NCBI GenBank assembly: GCA_004558825.1 | Contig: SFDB01000011.1 | Span: 1-41,330 of the forward strand | Direction of reading: 5' to 3' | DNA from: Clostridiales bacterium | Lineage (GTDB): Bacteria; Bacillota; Clostridia; Christensenellales; CAG-138 | Length of the DNA stretch: 41,330 nucleotides | Shown here: one piece after another, positions 1 to 7,351 of the stretch | How positions within the stretch are numbered: the stretch's first letter is position 1 | How the letters are laid out: the number at the start of each line of letters is the position of its first letter | Translations under genes and position numbers: made by a program | Notes under the pieces: model-generated | Databases searched by the model: none | What the model saw: only the letters and a program-made list of their open reading frames with translations | What the model was told of the DNA's origin: nothing

Positions 1-281
1 AATGTACACTTTTGATCTGTCAAAGCCTTCTCCCAGCAAAACTCACAATGCTCATGCCAAAAGTGCTGAATGTTCTCGTCTTTCAAAAATTCTTGCTCAT
101 GGTTTGTAGTTTCTGCACACTTTTTTGCATAACTCAGTATCTTTTGATAAAAGATGTTTTGGTTATCATATGAAGTTTTCCAAAATTCCGGAAAGATGAT
201 CTTATAGAATGTTTTATTTGTCAAATATTCTTCCTGCCCGTTCAGTCGCCAATCCGTCACAAACAACGCCCCCCTTGTCAT
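1..281 (-). CDS. Small Cys/Trp-rich hypothetical protein (N-terminal part, runs off window)
   Basis: I translated this from the minus strand; it stays open to the window edge. After a short lead it reads TDWRLNGQEEYL and later contains FWHEHCEFCWEKALTD followed by another Cys, so a CxxC pair and a later Cys could bind metal. I recognise the pattern as a recurring hypothetical family of gut Clostridia but know no function for it. There are two possible starts: ATG at 281-279, close behind AAGGA, and GTG at 260-258, with a G-rich SD about 8 nt upstream. The GTG would give the more usual N-terminus of the family. The gene lies downstream, in its own direction, of the fused tRNA, terminator and hairpin array, so the array may be part of its leader. 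The C-terminus is missing only because the window ends. Confidence 0.6.
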   Translation of the reverse strand, partial: MTRGALFVTDWRLNGQEEYLTNKTFYKIIFPEFWKTSYDNQNIFYQKILSYAKKCAETTNHEQEFLKDENIQHFWHEHCEFCWEKALTDQKCT

Positions 282-309
282 ATTCCTTATTGAACTAATT
301 ATACAGCAG

Positions 310-497
310 AAAAGGCAGAATGTGAAGTGAAATATCCTGCGGATGTGAAATAATGATCTGCGATCATTGTGAAATTTTCCGCTTGCGCGGAAAGTGAAAT
401 GAAATAAATCCCCTCACGCCCGCAGGCATTTCACATGGCGAAGCCATATTTCACACGCAAAGCGTATATCACAAATCCCGCAAGGGATTTATTTCAC
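310..497. repeat. Array of seven short hairpins separated by GTGAAAT / ATTTCAC spacers
   Basis: Small perfect stems follow one another: ATCC-TGC-GGAT, AATGATC-TGC-GATCATT, TTTCCGC-TTGC-GCGGAAA, GCC-CGCA-GGC, ATGGC-GAA-GCCAT, ACGC-AAA-GCGT and AAATCCC-GCAA-GGGATTT. The first three are separated by GTGAAAT. After about position 400 the spacer becomes its reverse complement, ATTTCAC, with one ATATCAC and one degenerate CTCAC. A 13-nt inverted repeat also joins 400-412 to 484-496. The whole array can therefore fold either as a row of hairpins or with spacers pairing across the centre. Stem sequences differ but spacers are conserved, which suggests selection on structure and spacer. No coding potential is seen. 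Confidence 0.8.
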
Positions 498-499
498 TG

Positions 500-542
500 A
501 AAAGAAACAACCTTTGCCCTAAGGACAAAGGTTGTTTCTTTT
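500..542. terminator. Strong intrinsic terminator, probably bidirectional
   Basis: A perfect 17-bp stem (500-516 with 526-542) encloses a 9-nt loop. The stem base is A-rich on one side and T-rich on the other, so it can act on both strands. It lies 1 nt past the CCA end of the fused tRNA locus and would end that minus-strand transcript. Confidence 0.85.
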
Positions 543-543
543 C

Positions 544-660
544 TGGCACGCCGGAAGGGACTCGAACCCCCAACCCTCAGAACCGGAATCTGATGCTCTA
601 TCCATACGGTCTCCCATACGCCCCTCAAACGTACGCGTCTGCCTGTTCCGCCACGACCGC
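544..660 (-). pseudogene. Fused tRNA locus: 5' part of tRNA-Leu(GAG) joined to 3' part of tRNA-Arg(CCG)
   Basis: On the minus strand the locus opens like a tRNA-Leu. It has acceptor strand GCGGTCG, a Leu-type D arm, an anticodon stem TACGT/GCGTA enclosing TTGAGGG (anticodon GAG), and a long variable arm ending near 602. At 602-605 (ATGG on the minus strand) it becomes the 3' part of a tRNA-Arg: D-stem 3' strand GAGC, anticodon arm TCAGA-TTCCGGT-TCTGA (anticodon CCG), T arm with TTCGAGT, and acceptor CCGGCGT plus G and CCA. The Leu part lacks its T arm and 3' acceptor; the Arg part lacks its 5' acceptor and 5' D strand. GCGGTCG cannot pair properly with CCGGCGT. The simplest reading is a deletion across a 4-nt microhomology between tandem tRNA genes. 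A near-consensus promoter and a terminator flank it, so it is probably transcribed. Confidence 0.7.
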
Positions 661-680
661 AATCCGTGACTGCAAGAGCT

Positions 681-709
681 ATTATAAAGGCAAAGGCGCG
701 ACTTGTCAA
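681..709 (-). promoter_or_regulatory. Consensus sigma-A promoter of the tRNA locus
   Basis: On the minus strand TTGACA (704-709) and TATAAT (681-686) are exact consensus hexamers with a 17-nt spacer. The predicted start is about 14 nt before the tRNA-Leu 5' end. Confidence 0.85.
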
Positions 710-853
710 CAATTATTTTTTTGTATGCCGAAATGACTTTGATATGTGAAATCAAGCGTTTTTTCGAGCACGGCACGCTGTTTTGATCAAAAAAAATAAA
801 AAAAAGTAATGCAAAGTCGGCGACAAGGTGTGGCAATTGCACATAAAATAGGG

Positions 854-882
854 AAAAACCGCCGAAAATTCGTTTTCGACGG
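854..882 (-). terminator. Intrinsic terminator of the lipoprotein gene
   Basis: On the minus strand a stem CCGTCGAAAA / TTTTCGGCGG (one G-T pair), 859-882, is followed by five Ts. It lies about 40 nt after the stop of the 924-1379 gene. Confidence 0.75.
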
Positions 883-923
883 TCTGAGCGCGCCTGCGCT
901 TCCTGTCCGTTTTCGTAAGCCTG

Positions 924-1379
924 TTATGCTTTGGGACTGGCGCTTGCCTGTGCGCCGCCGTTGTCCTCGTACGGCAGTATGGTGCCGTTCGGCCGGACAT
1001 ACACTTGCGTTGTGCCGTCGTCAGTGCCTGTCATTGTTATATGATAGACCTGCATGTCCTTGTACAGCGCATGTGTGATGCTTGTAATCTCCGCCTTTGG
1101 ATACTCCTTGTTGATGGCTGCGACGATGTCGGGGACATCCTTCGGATCGACCACCGTACCGGCCACGAAACCGGGGATCTCATCAGCGCCTGCAGAGGGC
1201 GAGCCCGAAGGCGCGACCGTGGGCTCTGCCGACATCGTCGGCGCGGGTGTGAGCGCGGCTGTCGGCGCGGCTGAATGCGTCGGTACCGGGGAGGGCTTCA
1301 CGGGTGTGTTTGGTGTGCAGCCCGTAACAAGCGCCAAAAGCAGTGATGACATAATCAGAATCGGCAATAACTTTTTCAT
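924..1379 (-). CDS. Small lipoprotein with PepSY-like C-terminal region
   Basis: 151 residues. The start is the internal ATG at 1379-1377, preceded by AGGAGG at about 7 nt, rather than the upstream ATG of the same frame. The N-terminus is a lipoprotein signal: two lysines, a hydrophobic run, then VTGC with the lipidated Cys at about residue 21. A Pro/Thr/Ser/Ala-rich spacer follows (about 22-60). The rest (about 65-145) pairs an acidic segment resembling the helix of PepSY domains with strands such as VYHITM and TQVYVRPNG. I infer a cell-surface anchored protein; a PepSY role is only a resemblance. It lies 134 nt downstream of the sortase gene on the same strand and has its own terminator. 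Confidence 0.75.
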   Translation of the reverse strand: MKKLLPILIMSSLLLALVTGCTPNTPVKPSPVPTHSAAPTAALTPAPTMSAEPTVAPSGSPSAGADEIPGFVAGTVVDPKDVPDIVAAINKEYPKAEITSITHALYKDMQVYHITMTGTDDGTTQVYVRPNGTILPYEDNGGAQASASPKA

Positions 1380-1513
1380 GAATCTGCCTCCTTGTTTAAT
1401 TATCGGCATAATTAAAGCCGACGTTCAAGGCTTATTATCCCCATGCACGGTCGGCTTATTCTAAAAGACAATTATTTTTGGTTTATTCTGAAATTGAAAA
1501 TTTTGACAGAATC

Positions 1514-2188
1514 TCAAACCTTGGGCTTGCAGATTACAACGATTCTGTCCTTTGAGGTGCCGTACTGTGTGCTCCATTCCCCCGAACAGGTGATGAGAGT
1601 CATGCGCGCTTCCCCGTCGAGCGCCAAAAGCTCTTTAGGAAAATCGGCGTAGCTATATACGGCAACGCTCTCGACATAGAAGTAGCGGAATGATCCGTCG
1701 GCAAGCTCGATTATGACTTCGTCATTTTCTTTGAAGTCGGCGAGCACGGAAAATGAGCCCTTTTTGCCGCCGTAACGTACATGTCCGTTTATCTGGCTGT
1801 TGCCGTCTTCGCCCGGAATGGGGCTGTCCTGATACCATGCGGCTATATCTGCGGCGTCTACGGTTGCGACGCTGCCGTCATCGGAGAGGCCAACGGGCTG
1901 AATATCGCACTGTATCTCAAAGCGCGGGAAGTAGATGCGCACGGGATTCGGAACGGGCGTTGGCACAGGCGTAGGTTCAGTCGTCCGCTCAGGCGTGGCC
2001 GATGCGGAAGGCGAAGGCAATGGCGTCGGGGATTCAGATGGTGTCGGCGACGGCGGCGGATTGTATTGTCCGGGGAACAGTACGTTTTCTTTTATTATCA
2101 TTATTATGCCCGTAAATATGAGTAATGCGCTCACGATGTACAGGCAAATGTTGATAGCTTTATTCTTTTTGCTGAGTTGTTTTTTCAT
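1514..2188 (-). CDS. Sortase-family transpeptidase with Pro-rich wall linker
   Basis: 224 residues. A short basic N-terminus precedes one membrane helix (about 12-32). A linker of about 40 residues rich in Pro, Ser and Thr follows (44-82), then a sortase beta-barrel domain. The three catalytic residues of the family are visible: His136 in INGHVRYGG, Cys201 in TLITCSG and Arg215 in SKDRIVVIC. Sortases cleave a C-terminal sorting signal and join the protein to cell-wall peptides outside the membrane. The short LITC form resembles class E/F-like enzymes, but I cannot place the class. No LPXTG-like substrate is seen in the window, so this may be a housekeeping enzyme acting elsewhere. The ATG has no SD and lies 6 nt after a consensus -10, so the mRNA is probably leaderless. 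Confidence 0.9.
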   Translation of the reverse strand: MKKQLSKKNKAINICLYIVSALLIFTGIIMIIKENVLFPGQYNPPPSPTPSESPTPLPSPSASATPERTTEPTPVPTPVPNPVRIYFPRFEIQCDIQPVGLSDDGSVATVDAADIAAWYQDSPIPGEDGNSQINGHVRYGGKKGSFSVLADFKENDEVIIELADGSFRYFYVESVAVYSYADFPKELLALDGEARMTLITCSGEWSTQYGTSKDRIVVICKPKV

Positions 2189-2194
2189 GCTTGA

Positions 2195-2223
2195 ATTATA
2201 CCATATGCGTTCCGCGATATCAA
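2195..2223 (-). promoter_or_regulatory. Sortase promoter, leaderless geometry
   Basis: On the minus strand TTGATA (2218-2223), a 17-nt spacer and TATAAT (2195-2200), with TGG before the -10 giving an extended -10. Only 6 nt separate the -10 from the ATG, so the predicted +1 is the A of the start codon. Confidence 0.75.
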
Positions 2224-2387
2224 CAGCGTGAACATTTGAATATATCGCTTAAGCGCGCAAACAGGCAATATATTAACGGCTTGTAAATAATCGCACTTTT
2301 TCAAACATAATGTATCGCGGGAATTGACAATATGGTGTATAATAACAAGACGCAGCTGTTTGCGGCTGCCAACATAAGGAGAACTGT

Positions 2388-3824
2388 ATGGCGAATATTA
2401 AATTTTTCAATACCGAAAGCTTTCCTCTGGAGATGCACAAGGTATGCACGGTGCAGCAGCTTACTATACCTTCCGTCGAACGAAGGGTTGAGGCGCTGTA
2501 CGAAACGGGATTCAATTCTTACAGGCTGACGACGGACGATCTTTACCTTGATATGTTGACAGACAGCGGCGTGAATGCGATGAGCAACGAACAGCTTGCT
2601 TCCATGCTGCGCGCCGACGAAGCATACGCCGGAAGCGCTACATATAAACGTTTAAGCGCAAAAATAAAGGAGATATTCAATAAAGACTATTTCCTGCCGG
2701 TGCATCAGGGCAGGGCGTGCGAAAACATGCTTGCTCGCGGGCTCGTCAAAGAGGGCGACATTATTCCGATGAACTTTTTCTTCGGCTCTACTGTCAACCA
2801 GATAAAGCAGTGCGGCGGAACGTTCCGCATAATGCTGTGCGACGAGGGGCTCAAGCTCCAGAGCGATGTACCTTTCAAGGGCAATTTCGATCTTGAAAAG
2901 CTCGAAAGCTTTTTGAAGGCGGAGCGCGGAAGAGTGCCGTTCATGCGAATTGAGGCGGGAACAAACCTGATAGGCGGCCAGCCGATAGCGCTGGACAATA
3001 TGCTTGCGGCGGTGCGCCTTTGCAAGGAATACGGCGCTTTGGCCGTGCTCGACGCGAGCCTTTTGCAGGATAACCTCTACTTCATAAAAACGCGCGAGGA
3101 AGCGTATAAGAACGCATCGATACGAGAGATTACCCGCAAGCTGGCCGACGCAGTCGACATAATCTATTTTTCTGCGAGAAAGCTTGGATTTGCGCGCGGC
3201 GGCGGCATATGTCTCAACGATTCTGAGATATACGAGCGCTTGAAGGCGTTCGTGGCGAGATTCGAGGGTTTCCCGACGTACGGAGGAATGAGTGTGCGCG
3301 AAATGGAAGCCATCTGTGTGGGCCTTGACGACACGATGAACGAGGACGTAATATCCCAGGGTCCGCAGATGATTGCTTTCCTTTGCGGCGAACTTCAAAA
3401 GCACGGTGTGCCTGTTGTTACGCCTCCGGGCGGACTCGGATGCCATATAGATGCGATGAAGTTTGTGCCGCACATACCGTATGAGCAGTATCCTGCGGGA
3501 AGCCTTGCGTGCGCCATATATATCGCGAGCGGTTCGAGAGGCATGGAACGCGGCTGCATAGATGAGCCGTGGGAAGACGGAAAGCCTGCGTACGGCGCGA
3601 TGGAGCTCGTGCGCCTTGCCGTGCCCAGACGCGTCTATACCGTGTCGCAGATGCGCTACATGGCTGACAGGGTTGCGTGGCTGTACGAGCACCGCGACCT
3701 CATAGGCGGAATAAAGTTCGAAAGCGAACAGCATAAGAACTTCTTCGACAGGCTGACTGCGGTGAACGACTGGCCGTATAGGCTTGCGGAGCAGTTCAGG
3801 CGCGACTTTGGTGATTCGGTTTGA
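2388..3824 (+). CDS. Beta-eliminating lyase, tyrosine phenol-lyase / tryptophanase family
   Basis: 478 residues, the normal family length. The family is PLP-dependent and splits tyrosine or tryptophan into phenol or indole, pyruvate and ammonia. Visible family marks are PVHQGRACENML (about 104-115), the pyridine-N Asp222 in VLDAS, the probable Schiff-base Lys265 in SARK, and VRLAVPRRVYT near 408-419. Arg388 in GMERG aligns, from memory of the family, with Arg381 of tyrosine phenol-lyase (MERG), where tryptophanase has Ile. This favours a phenol-lyase-like specificity. The PLP-lysine context (SARKLGFARGGG) departs from the usual SGKKD/SAKKD, so the substrate remains uncertain. The start has AAGGAG 6 nt upstream. 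The gene is a single unit with its own terminator and no permease beside it. TTGACA (2324-2329) and TATAAT (2338-2343) lie upstream but only 8 nt apart, so they do not form one normal promoter. Confidence 0.85.
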   Translation: MANIKFFNTESFPLEMHKVCTVQQLTIPSVERRVEALYETGFNSYRLTTDDLYLDMLTDSGVNAMSNEQLASMLRADEAYAGSATYKRLSAKIKEIFNKDYFLPVHQGRACENMLARGLVKEGDIIPMNFFFGSTVNQIKQCGGTFRIMLCDEGLKLQSDVPFKGNFDLEKLESFLKAERGRVPFMRIEAGTNLIGGQPIALDNMLAAVRLCKEYGALAVLDASLLQDNLYFIKTREEAYKNASIREITRKLADAVDIIYFSARKLGFARGGGICLNDSEIYERLKAFVARFEGFPTYGGMSVREMEAICVGLDDTMNEDVISQGPQMIAFLCGELQKHGVPVVTPPGGLGCHIDAMKFVPHIPYEQYPAGSLACAIYIASGSRGMERGCIDEPWEDGKPAYGAMELVRLAVPRRVYTVSQMRYMADRVAWLYEHRDLIGGIKFESEQHKNFFDRLTAVNDWPYRLAEQFRRDFGDSV

Positions 3825-3843
3825 TAGGAAGATAATGATTGAG

Positions 3844-3869
3844 GGCGCTTTAATCGAAGCGCCTTTTTT
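3844..3869 (+). terminator. Intrinsic terminator after the lyase gene
   Basis: GGCGCTT (3844-3850), a 6-nt loop, AAGCGCC (3857-3863) and six Ts. It lies 20 nt after the stop. Confidence 0.9.
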
Positions 3870-4220
3870 ATGTAAATACGATGAATGGCGCTGAAATAAA
3901 AGCGTCTCGGAGCATATTCCGGCAAGCAGCCGGCTTGAATGTCCACTCCTGCCGCTTCTTGTTTGAATCAAAAGAGCTCTCCGCAAACAAACTGTTTGAG
4001 TCTGTGTTGAGCGGGAAAAACGCACCGCTTTATTAAAACAACGCGCGTGGGGATAATAATAATACATGAGAGCCGCGGCCTTGAAGGAGTGCGATATGCT
4101 TGCTTTGAACGCAGCCGTTGCATGAGTTTTCGGGAAAGGCGGCGAGCATAGCGGTCATATATTATTGTACAGATGACATGCCTGTCGTGTTCGAGCGGTT
4201 TGAAAACATGATCAGCGCGT
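3870..4220. other. 350-nt intergenic stretch without a supported gene
   Basis: It lies between two terminators at the 3' ends of convergent genes. Long frames here have poor starts and run into neighbours. The only coding hint is a 19-codon frame at 4066-4125 with an A/T-rich GATAAT sequence just upstream. A second in-frame ATG inside it follows AAGGAG. I would not call it a gene without expression data. Confidence 0.4.
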
Positions 4221-4263
4221 AAAGAAAAAGCTCCAAGACGGCAATCGCCGATCGTTGGAGCTT
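4221..4263 (-). terminator. Intrinsic terminator of the DUF1002 gene
   Basis: On the minus strand AAGCTCCAA and TTGGAGCTT (4228-4263) close a loop that itself contains a GGCGATTGCC hairpin. A T-rich tail follows. It lies 17 nt after the stop of the 4281 gene. Confidence 0.8.
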
Positions 4264-4280
4264 CTTGAATTATGAGTAAA

Positions 4281-5153
4281 TTATTTTCCCTTGCCAAAGA
4301 AACCGCCGAATATGGACGTCAGGAATTCGAGCACGCTGCGCCAGATTTTGGCAAACCACGAAGATACCGATGAAAGCTTATCGACGGTATCAAGCCAGCC
4401 GAGCAGGCGGCTCTGCAGATTCTCAACGTCGAGGTTTTGAAGCGTGCGGCAGAGAGTTAAAAGCTGCTCCACTTGACTGTCGGTGACGGAGATGTTGCAT
4501 TGCGCGGCGATACGCCTGATTTCGGCACGAACCTCATCGTCGGTCATGCTTTTAATGTTGTTAAGAATCTTTTTAAGCTCGTTTATGAGACGCGTAGCCT
4601 CTTCGCTGCCTATGAACTCGGCGAGCTCGCCTGTCGTTATAAGCTCTTCCGCAGCGGCGGCCTTAGCGTCTTCATCGAGCTTTTCACCCGTGATGTCCTC
4701 ATATGCCTTGTAGATGCCCGTGAGCGCCGCAGTGCCAGAAAGCGGATAAGGAGCGCTTACCTTTACGGAAGCGTCGGCAATGCCTGCGGTTATCATGGCG
4801 TTTATGTACATTTGCTCGGTGCACCAGTTGATGTTGTTTGTTTCGACTTTGATGCCCGAACCTGCGTCAAGTACTGTGATGTAGACGCAGGAGAGCGCTA
4901 CGCGGCCGAGACGCTCATCGGGAATAAGCCCTTCAAGATATGAGCGCTCTTCCGAGTTTGTTACGGTCAGCTCCTTTATCGTGCCGCGCTCGACGCCGAA
5001 GAATTCGTATATCGATGCGCGTTGGGCATCCGAAAGATCGGCTCCCATTGTTATTCTTTGTTCTCCGGGAGCTATTGTTGCGGCCATTGCGGCGGGCATG
5101 ATAAGACAAACGCCGAAGAGAGCCGCAAGTATAAGGCTGATGGTTTTTTTCAT
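4281..5153 (-). CDS. Secreted DUF1002 protein (YpuA-like)
   Basis: 290 residues. A cleavable signal peptide (about 1-25, ending AMAA) is followed by the DUF1002 pattern. This includes GADLSDAQR, TVTNSEERSYLEGLIPDERLG, a strand with SCVYI, VETNNINWCTEQMY and a SAPYPLSGTAALTGIYKAYE block. The last 40 residues are aromatic and glycine rich (FGGFFGKGK). The family is widespread in Firmicutes (B. subtilis YpuA) and its biochemical role is not established; I infer an extracytoplasmic protein. The SD AAGGAG is 11 nt before ATG. It is monocistronic, divergent from the topoisomerase operon and closed by its own terminator. Confidence 0.85.
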   Translation of the reverse strand: MKKTISLILAALFGVCLIMPAAMAATIAPGEQRITMGADLSDAQRASIYEFFGVERGTIKELTVTNSEERSYLEGLIPDERLGRVALSCVYITVLDAGSGIKVETNNINWCTEQMYINAMITAGIADASVKVSAPYPLSGTAALTGIYKAYEDITGEKLDEDAKAAAAEELITTGELAEFIGSEEATRLINELKKILNNIKSMTDDEVRAEIRRIAAQCNISVTDSQVEQLLTLCRTLQNLDVENLQSRLLGWLDTVDKLSSVSSWFAKIWRSVLEFLTSIFGGFFGKGK

Positions 5154-5315
5154 GGTTTTGTGACTCCTTTTGGTTTTGATAAATTAATCACTCATATACT
5201 ATAGCACATTATTGGCGATTTTGTTTTACGAAAATGTAAACATTGAAGCAAGTAATAAATAGAGACAAAAAAGTGCAAAGACAGCAAAGACGTTGGGCGC
5301 GCTCCTGCTCAAGAC

Positions 5316-5344
5316 TTGCCAAGGTTTTTTTTTGGAATTATAAT
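5316..5344 (+). promoter_or_regulatory. Promoter of the topoisomerase-to-S1 operon
   Basis: TTGCCA (5316-5321), a 17-nt spacer containing a run of nine Ts, and TATAAT (5339-5344). The first gene starts 40 nt further on. It is the only clear promoter before the seven-gene run ending at 15416. Confidence 0.75.
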
Positions 5345-5383
5345 TAAACGATGAAATGAGCGCAGCAATGCAAGGAGCAAGTG

Positions 5384-7351
5384 ATGGCGAACGAATACAG
5401 CATAAAAGATATAAAAGTGATGGAGGGCCTCGAAGCTGTCCGGGCGCGTCCGGGTATGTATATCGGAAGCACGGGCTCGAGGGGGCTTCATCATATGTTG
5501 TGGGAGATTGTCGACAATGCCGTTGACGAGGCTGCGAACGGCTACGCAGACAGGATAAGCGTAACGCTCAACAATGACCTTTCCGTAACGGTCGAGGACA
5601 ACGGTCGCGGCATTCCCGTGGGAATACATGAAAAACTTGGAATTTCGGGTGTCGAGGTAGTGTATACGCATCTGCATGCGGGCGGAAAGTTCGGCGATTC
5701 GAGCTACAATTATTCAGGGGGGCTTCACGGCGTCGGCGCATCGGTGGTAAACGCGCTTTCCGAGCATGTCACCGTAGAGGTATTTGTAAACGGCAAGGCG
5801 TACAGGCAGGAGTTTCACAGCTATGAGGATGAGAATGGCAAGGTGATATCGGGCGCGCCCGTAGCTCCGCTCAAAGAAACGGGAAGAACGCGCCTGCATG
5901 GCACACGGGTGACTTTTTTGCCGGATAAGAGAGTTTTCGAGACGCTTGACATAAACTTTGATACGGTCGCGAAGCGTCTGAGGGAGCTTGCGTATTTGAA
6001 TAAGGACGTGCTGTTCATATTTGAGGACGACAGGGCGAGTGAGCCTAAAAAGCGCGAATACAAATATGAGGGCGGAATATGCGACTTTGTAAAGGAACTG
6101 AATAACGACAAGACGCCTCTCTACGCGGAACCCGTTTATATAAGCGGCGAAAAGGACGGGATAAAGGTCGAGCTTGCGCTCCAGCATAACGACGGCTATA
6201 CCGAGAGCGTGTTTTCATATGTGAATAACATTCCGACAACGGAGGGCGGAACGCACGAGACGGGATTCAAATCCGCGCTTACCAAGGTGATGAACGACTA
6301 TTGCCGACGCGTCGGAGTGCTCAAGGATAAGGACAATTCGCTTTCGGGAGAGGACTACAGAGAGGGCTTGACGGCGGTGCTTTCCGTCAAAATGAAGAAT
6401 GTGCAGTTTGAAGGCCAGACGAAAACGCGCCTGGGCAATACGGAGGCGCGCATATGCGTTGAGGCTGTAACGCTCGATAGGCTTACGCACTTCGTCGAGG
6501 ATTTGAAGAACGCCGATACAGCCATGAAGATGGCCGATAAGGCCGTAAAGGCGGCAAAGGTCAAGGAAGCGGCGAGAAAAGCCAAGACGATGGCGCGGGA
6601 GAAGAATAAGCTTGACAACGCTCCGCTTGTCGGCAAGCTTTCAAGCTGCACGGGCAGGGACACGAGCATAAACGAGCTTTTCATTGTCGAGGGCGATTCG
6701 GCGGGCGGCAGCGCAAAGCAGGGGCGCGACAGGCGATTTCAAGCAATACTTCCGCTTAGGGGAAAGCCGCTTAACGTTGAGAAAAAAAGGCTTGATCAGG
6801 TTATTGCGAACGAAGAATTCCGCTCCATAATTACGGCGCTCGGCGCGGGAATAGGCAACGAGTTTGCGCCCGAAAGCTTAAAGTACAATAAGGTGATAAT
6901 ACTATCCGATGCCGATCAGGACGGAGCGCACATAAGGGCAATACTCCTTACATTCTTTTATAGATACATGAAGCAGCTCATACTTGACGGGCATGTTTAT
7001 ATAGGCTTGCCGCCGCTTTACAAGATACAAAAGGGCAGCGACGTCAAATACGCTTATTCGGACGAGGAACTTACCCGCATAACGAAGGGCATGAAGGGAT
7101 ATGTGCTCCAACGATACAAGGGCCTTGGCGAGATGAATCCCGAGCAGCTTTGGGAGACTACCATGAATCCCGAAAACAGGACTCTCGTACGCGTGAACAT
7201 AGACGACGCGGCAGATGTTGAGCGTCTCGTGACGGTGCTCATGGGCGATAAGGTGGGGCCGAGAAAGGAATACATATCGGATCACGCGAATTTTAACAAG
7301 CAGGATGCGTTCGCGAAAAAAATAGGCGCGGAGGTCGGCGGGAATGGCTAA
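5384..7351 (+). CDS. parE: Type IIA DNA topoisomerase subunit B (ParE/GyrB-like)
   Basis: 655 residues. It forms the ATPase and Toprim half of an A2B2 topoisomerase that passes one DNA duplex through another. The GHKL ATP site is seen as EIVDNAVDEA (Glu41, Asn45) and DNGRGIPVGIH, the transducer carries QTKTRLGN, and the Toprim metal site is EGDS (436-439) plus DADQDG (509-514). The C-terminal PLYKI and RYKGLGEMNPEQLWETTMNP blocks are typical. The start is ATG 5384 with AAGGAG 6-7 nt upstream; a GTG just before it is not needed. It overlaps the next gene by 8 nt. No dnaA, dnaN or recF lies nearby, and the partner lacks a GyrA box, so topoisomerase IV is likelier than gyrase. The family split is my inference. 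Confidence 0.88.
   Translation: MANEYSIKDIKVMEGLEAVRARPGMYIGSTGSRGLHHMLWEIVDNAVDEAANGYADRISVTLNNDLSVTVEDNGRGIPVGIHEKLGISGVEVVYTHLHAGGKFGDSSYNYSGGLHGVGASVVNALSEHVTVEVFVNGKAYRQEFHSYEDENGKVISGAPVAPLKETGRTRLHGTRVTFLPDKRVFETLDINFDTVAKRLRELAYLNKDVLFIFEDDRASEPKKREYKYEGGICDFVKELNNDKTPLYAEPVYISGEKDGIKVELALQHNDGYTESVFSYVNNIPTTEGGTHETGFKSALTKVMNDYCRRVGVLKDKDNSLSGEDYREGLTAVLSVKMKNVQFEGQTKTRLGNTEARICVEAVTLDRLTHFVEDLKNADTAMKMADKAVKAAKVKEAARKAKTMAREKNKLDNAPLVGKLSSCTGRDTSINELFIVEGDSAGGSAKQGRDRRFQAILPLRGKPLNVEKKRLDQVIANEEFRSIITALGAGIGNEFAPESLKYNKVIILSDADQDGAHIRAILLTFFYRYMKQLILDGHVYIGLPPLYKIQKGSDVKYAYSDEELTRITKGMKGYVLQRYKGLGEMNPEQLWETTMNPENRTLVRVNIDDAADVERLVTVLMGDKVGPRKEYISDHANFNKQDAFAKKIGAEVGGNG

Noticed and set aside
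310..497. CRISPR array
   Set aside because: The repeated unit is only 7 nt, it flips orientation, the intervening parts are palindromes, and no cas genes are present.
519..842. Open frames of 72 and 107 residues on the minus strand across the tRNA locus
   Set aside because: Their Arg/Gly-rich sequence is what a translated tRNA gene gives; the region is explained by the fused tRNA.
2652..4067. Long 471-residue open frame on the minus strand
   Set aside because: It is antisense to the lyase gene, crosses that gene's terminator and has no recognisable protein pattern.
3968..4297. 109-residue minus-strand frame after the DUF1002 gene
   Set aside because: It begins inside the DUF1002 stop region, passes through its terminator, has no SD and an Arg/Cys-rich shadow-like composition.
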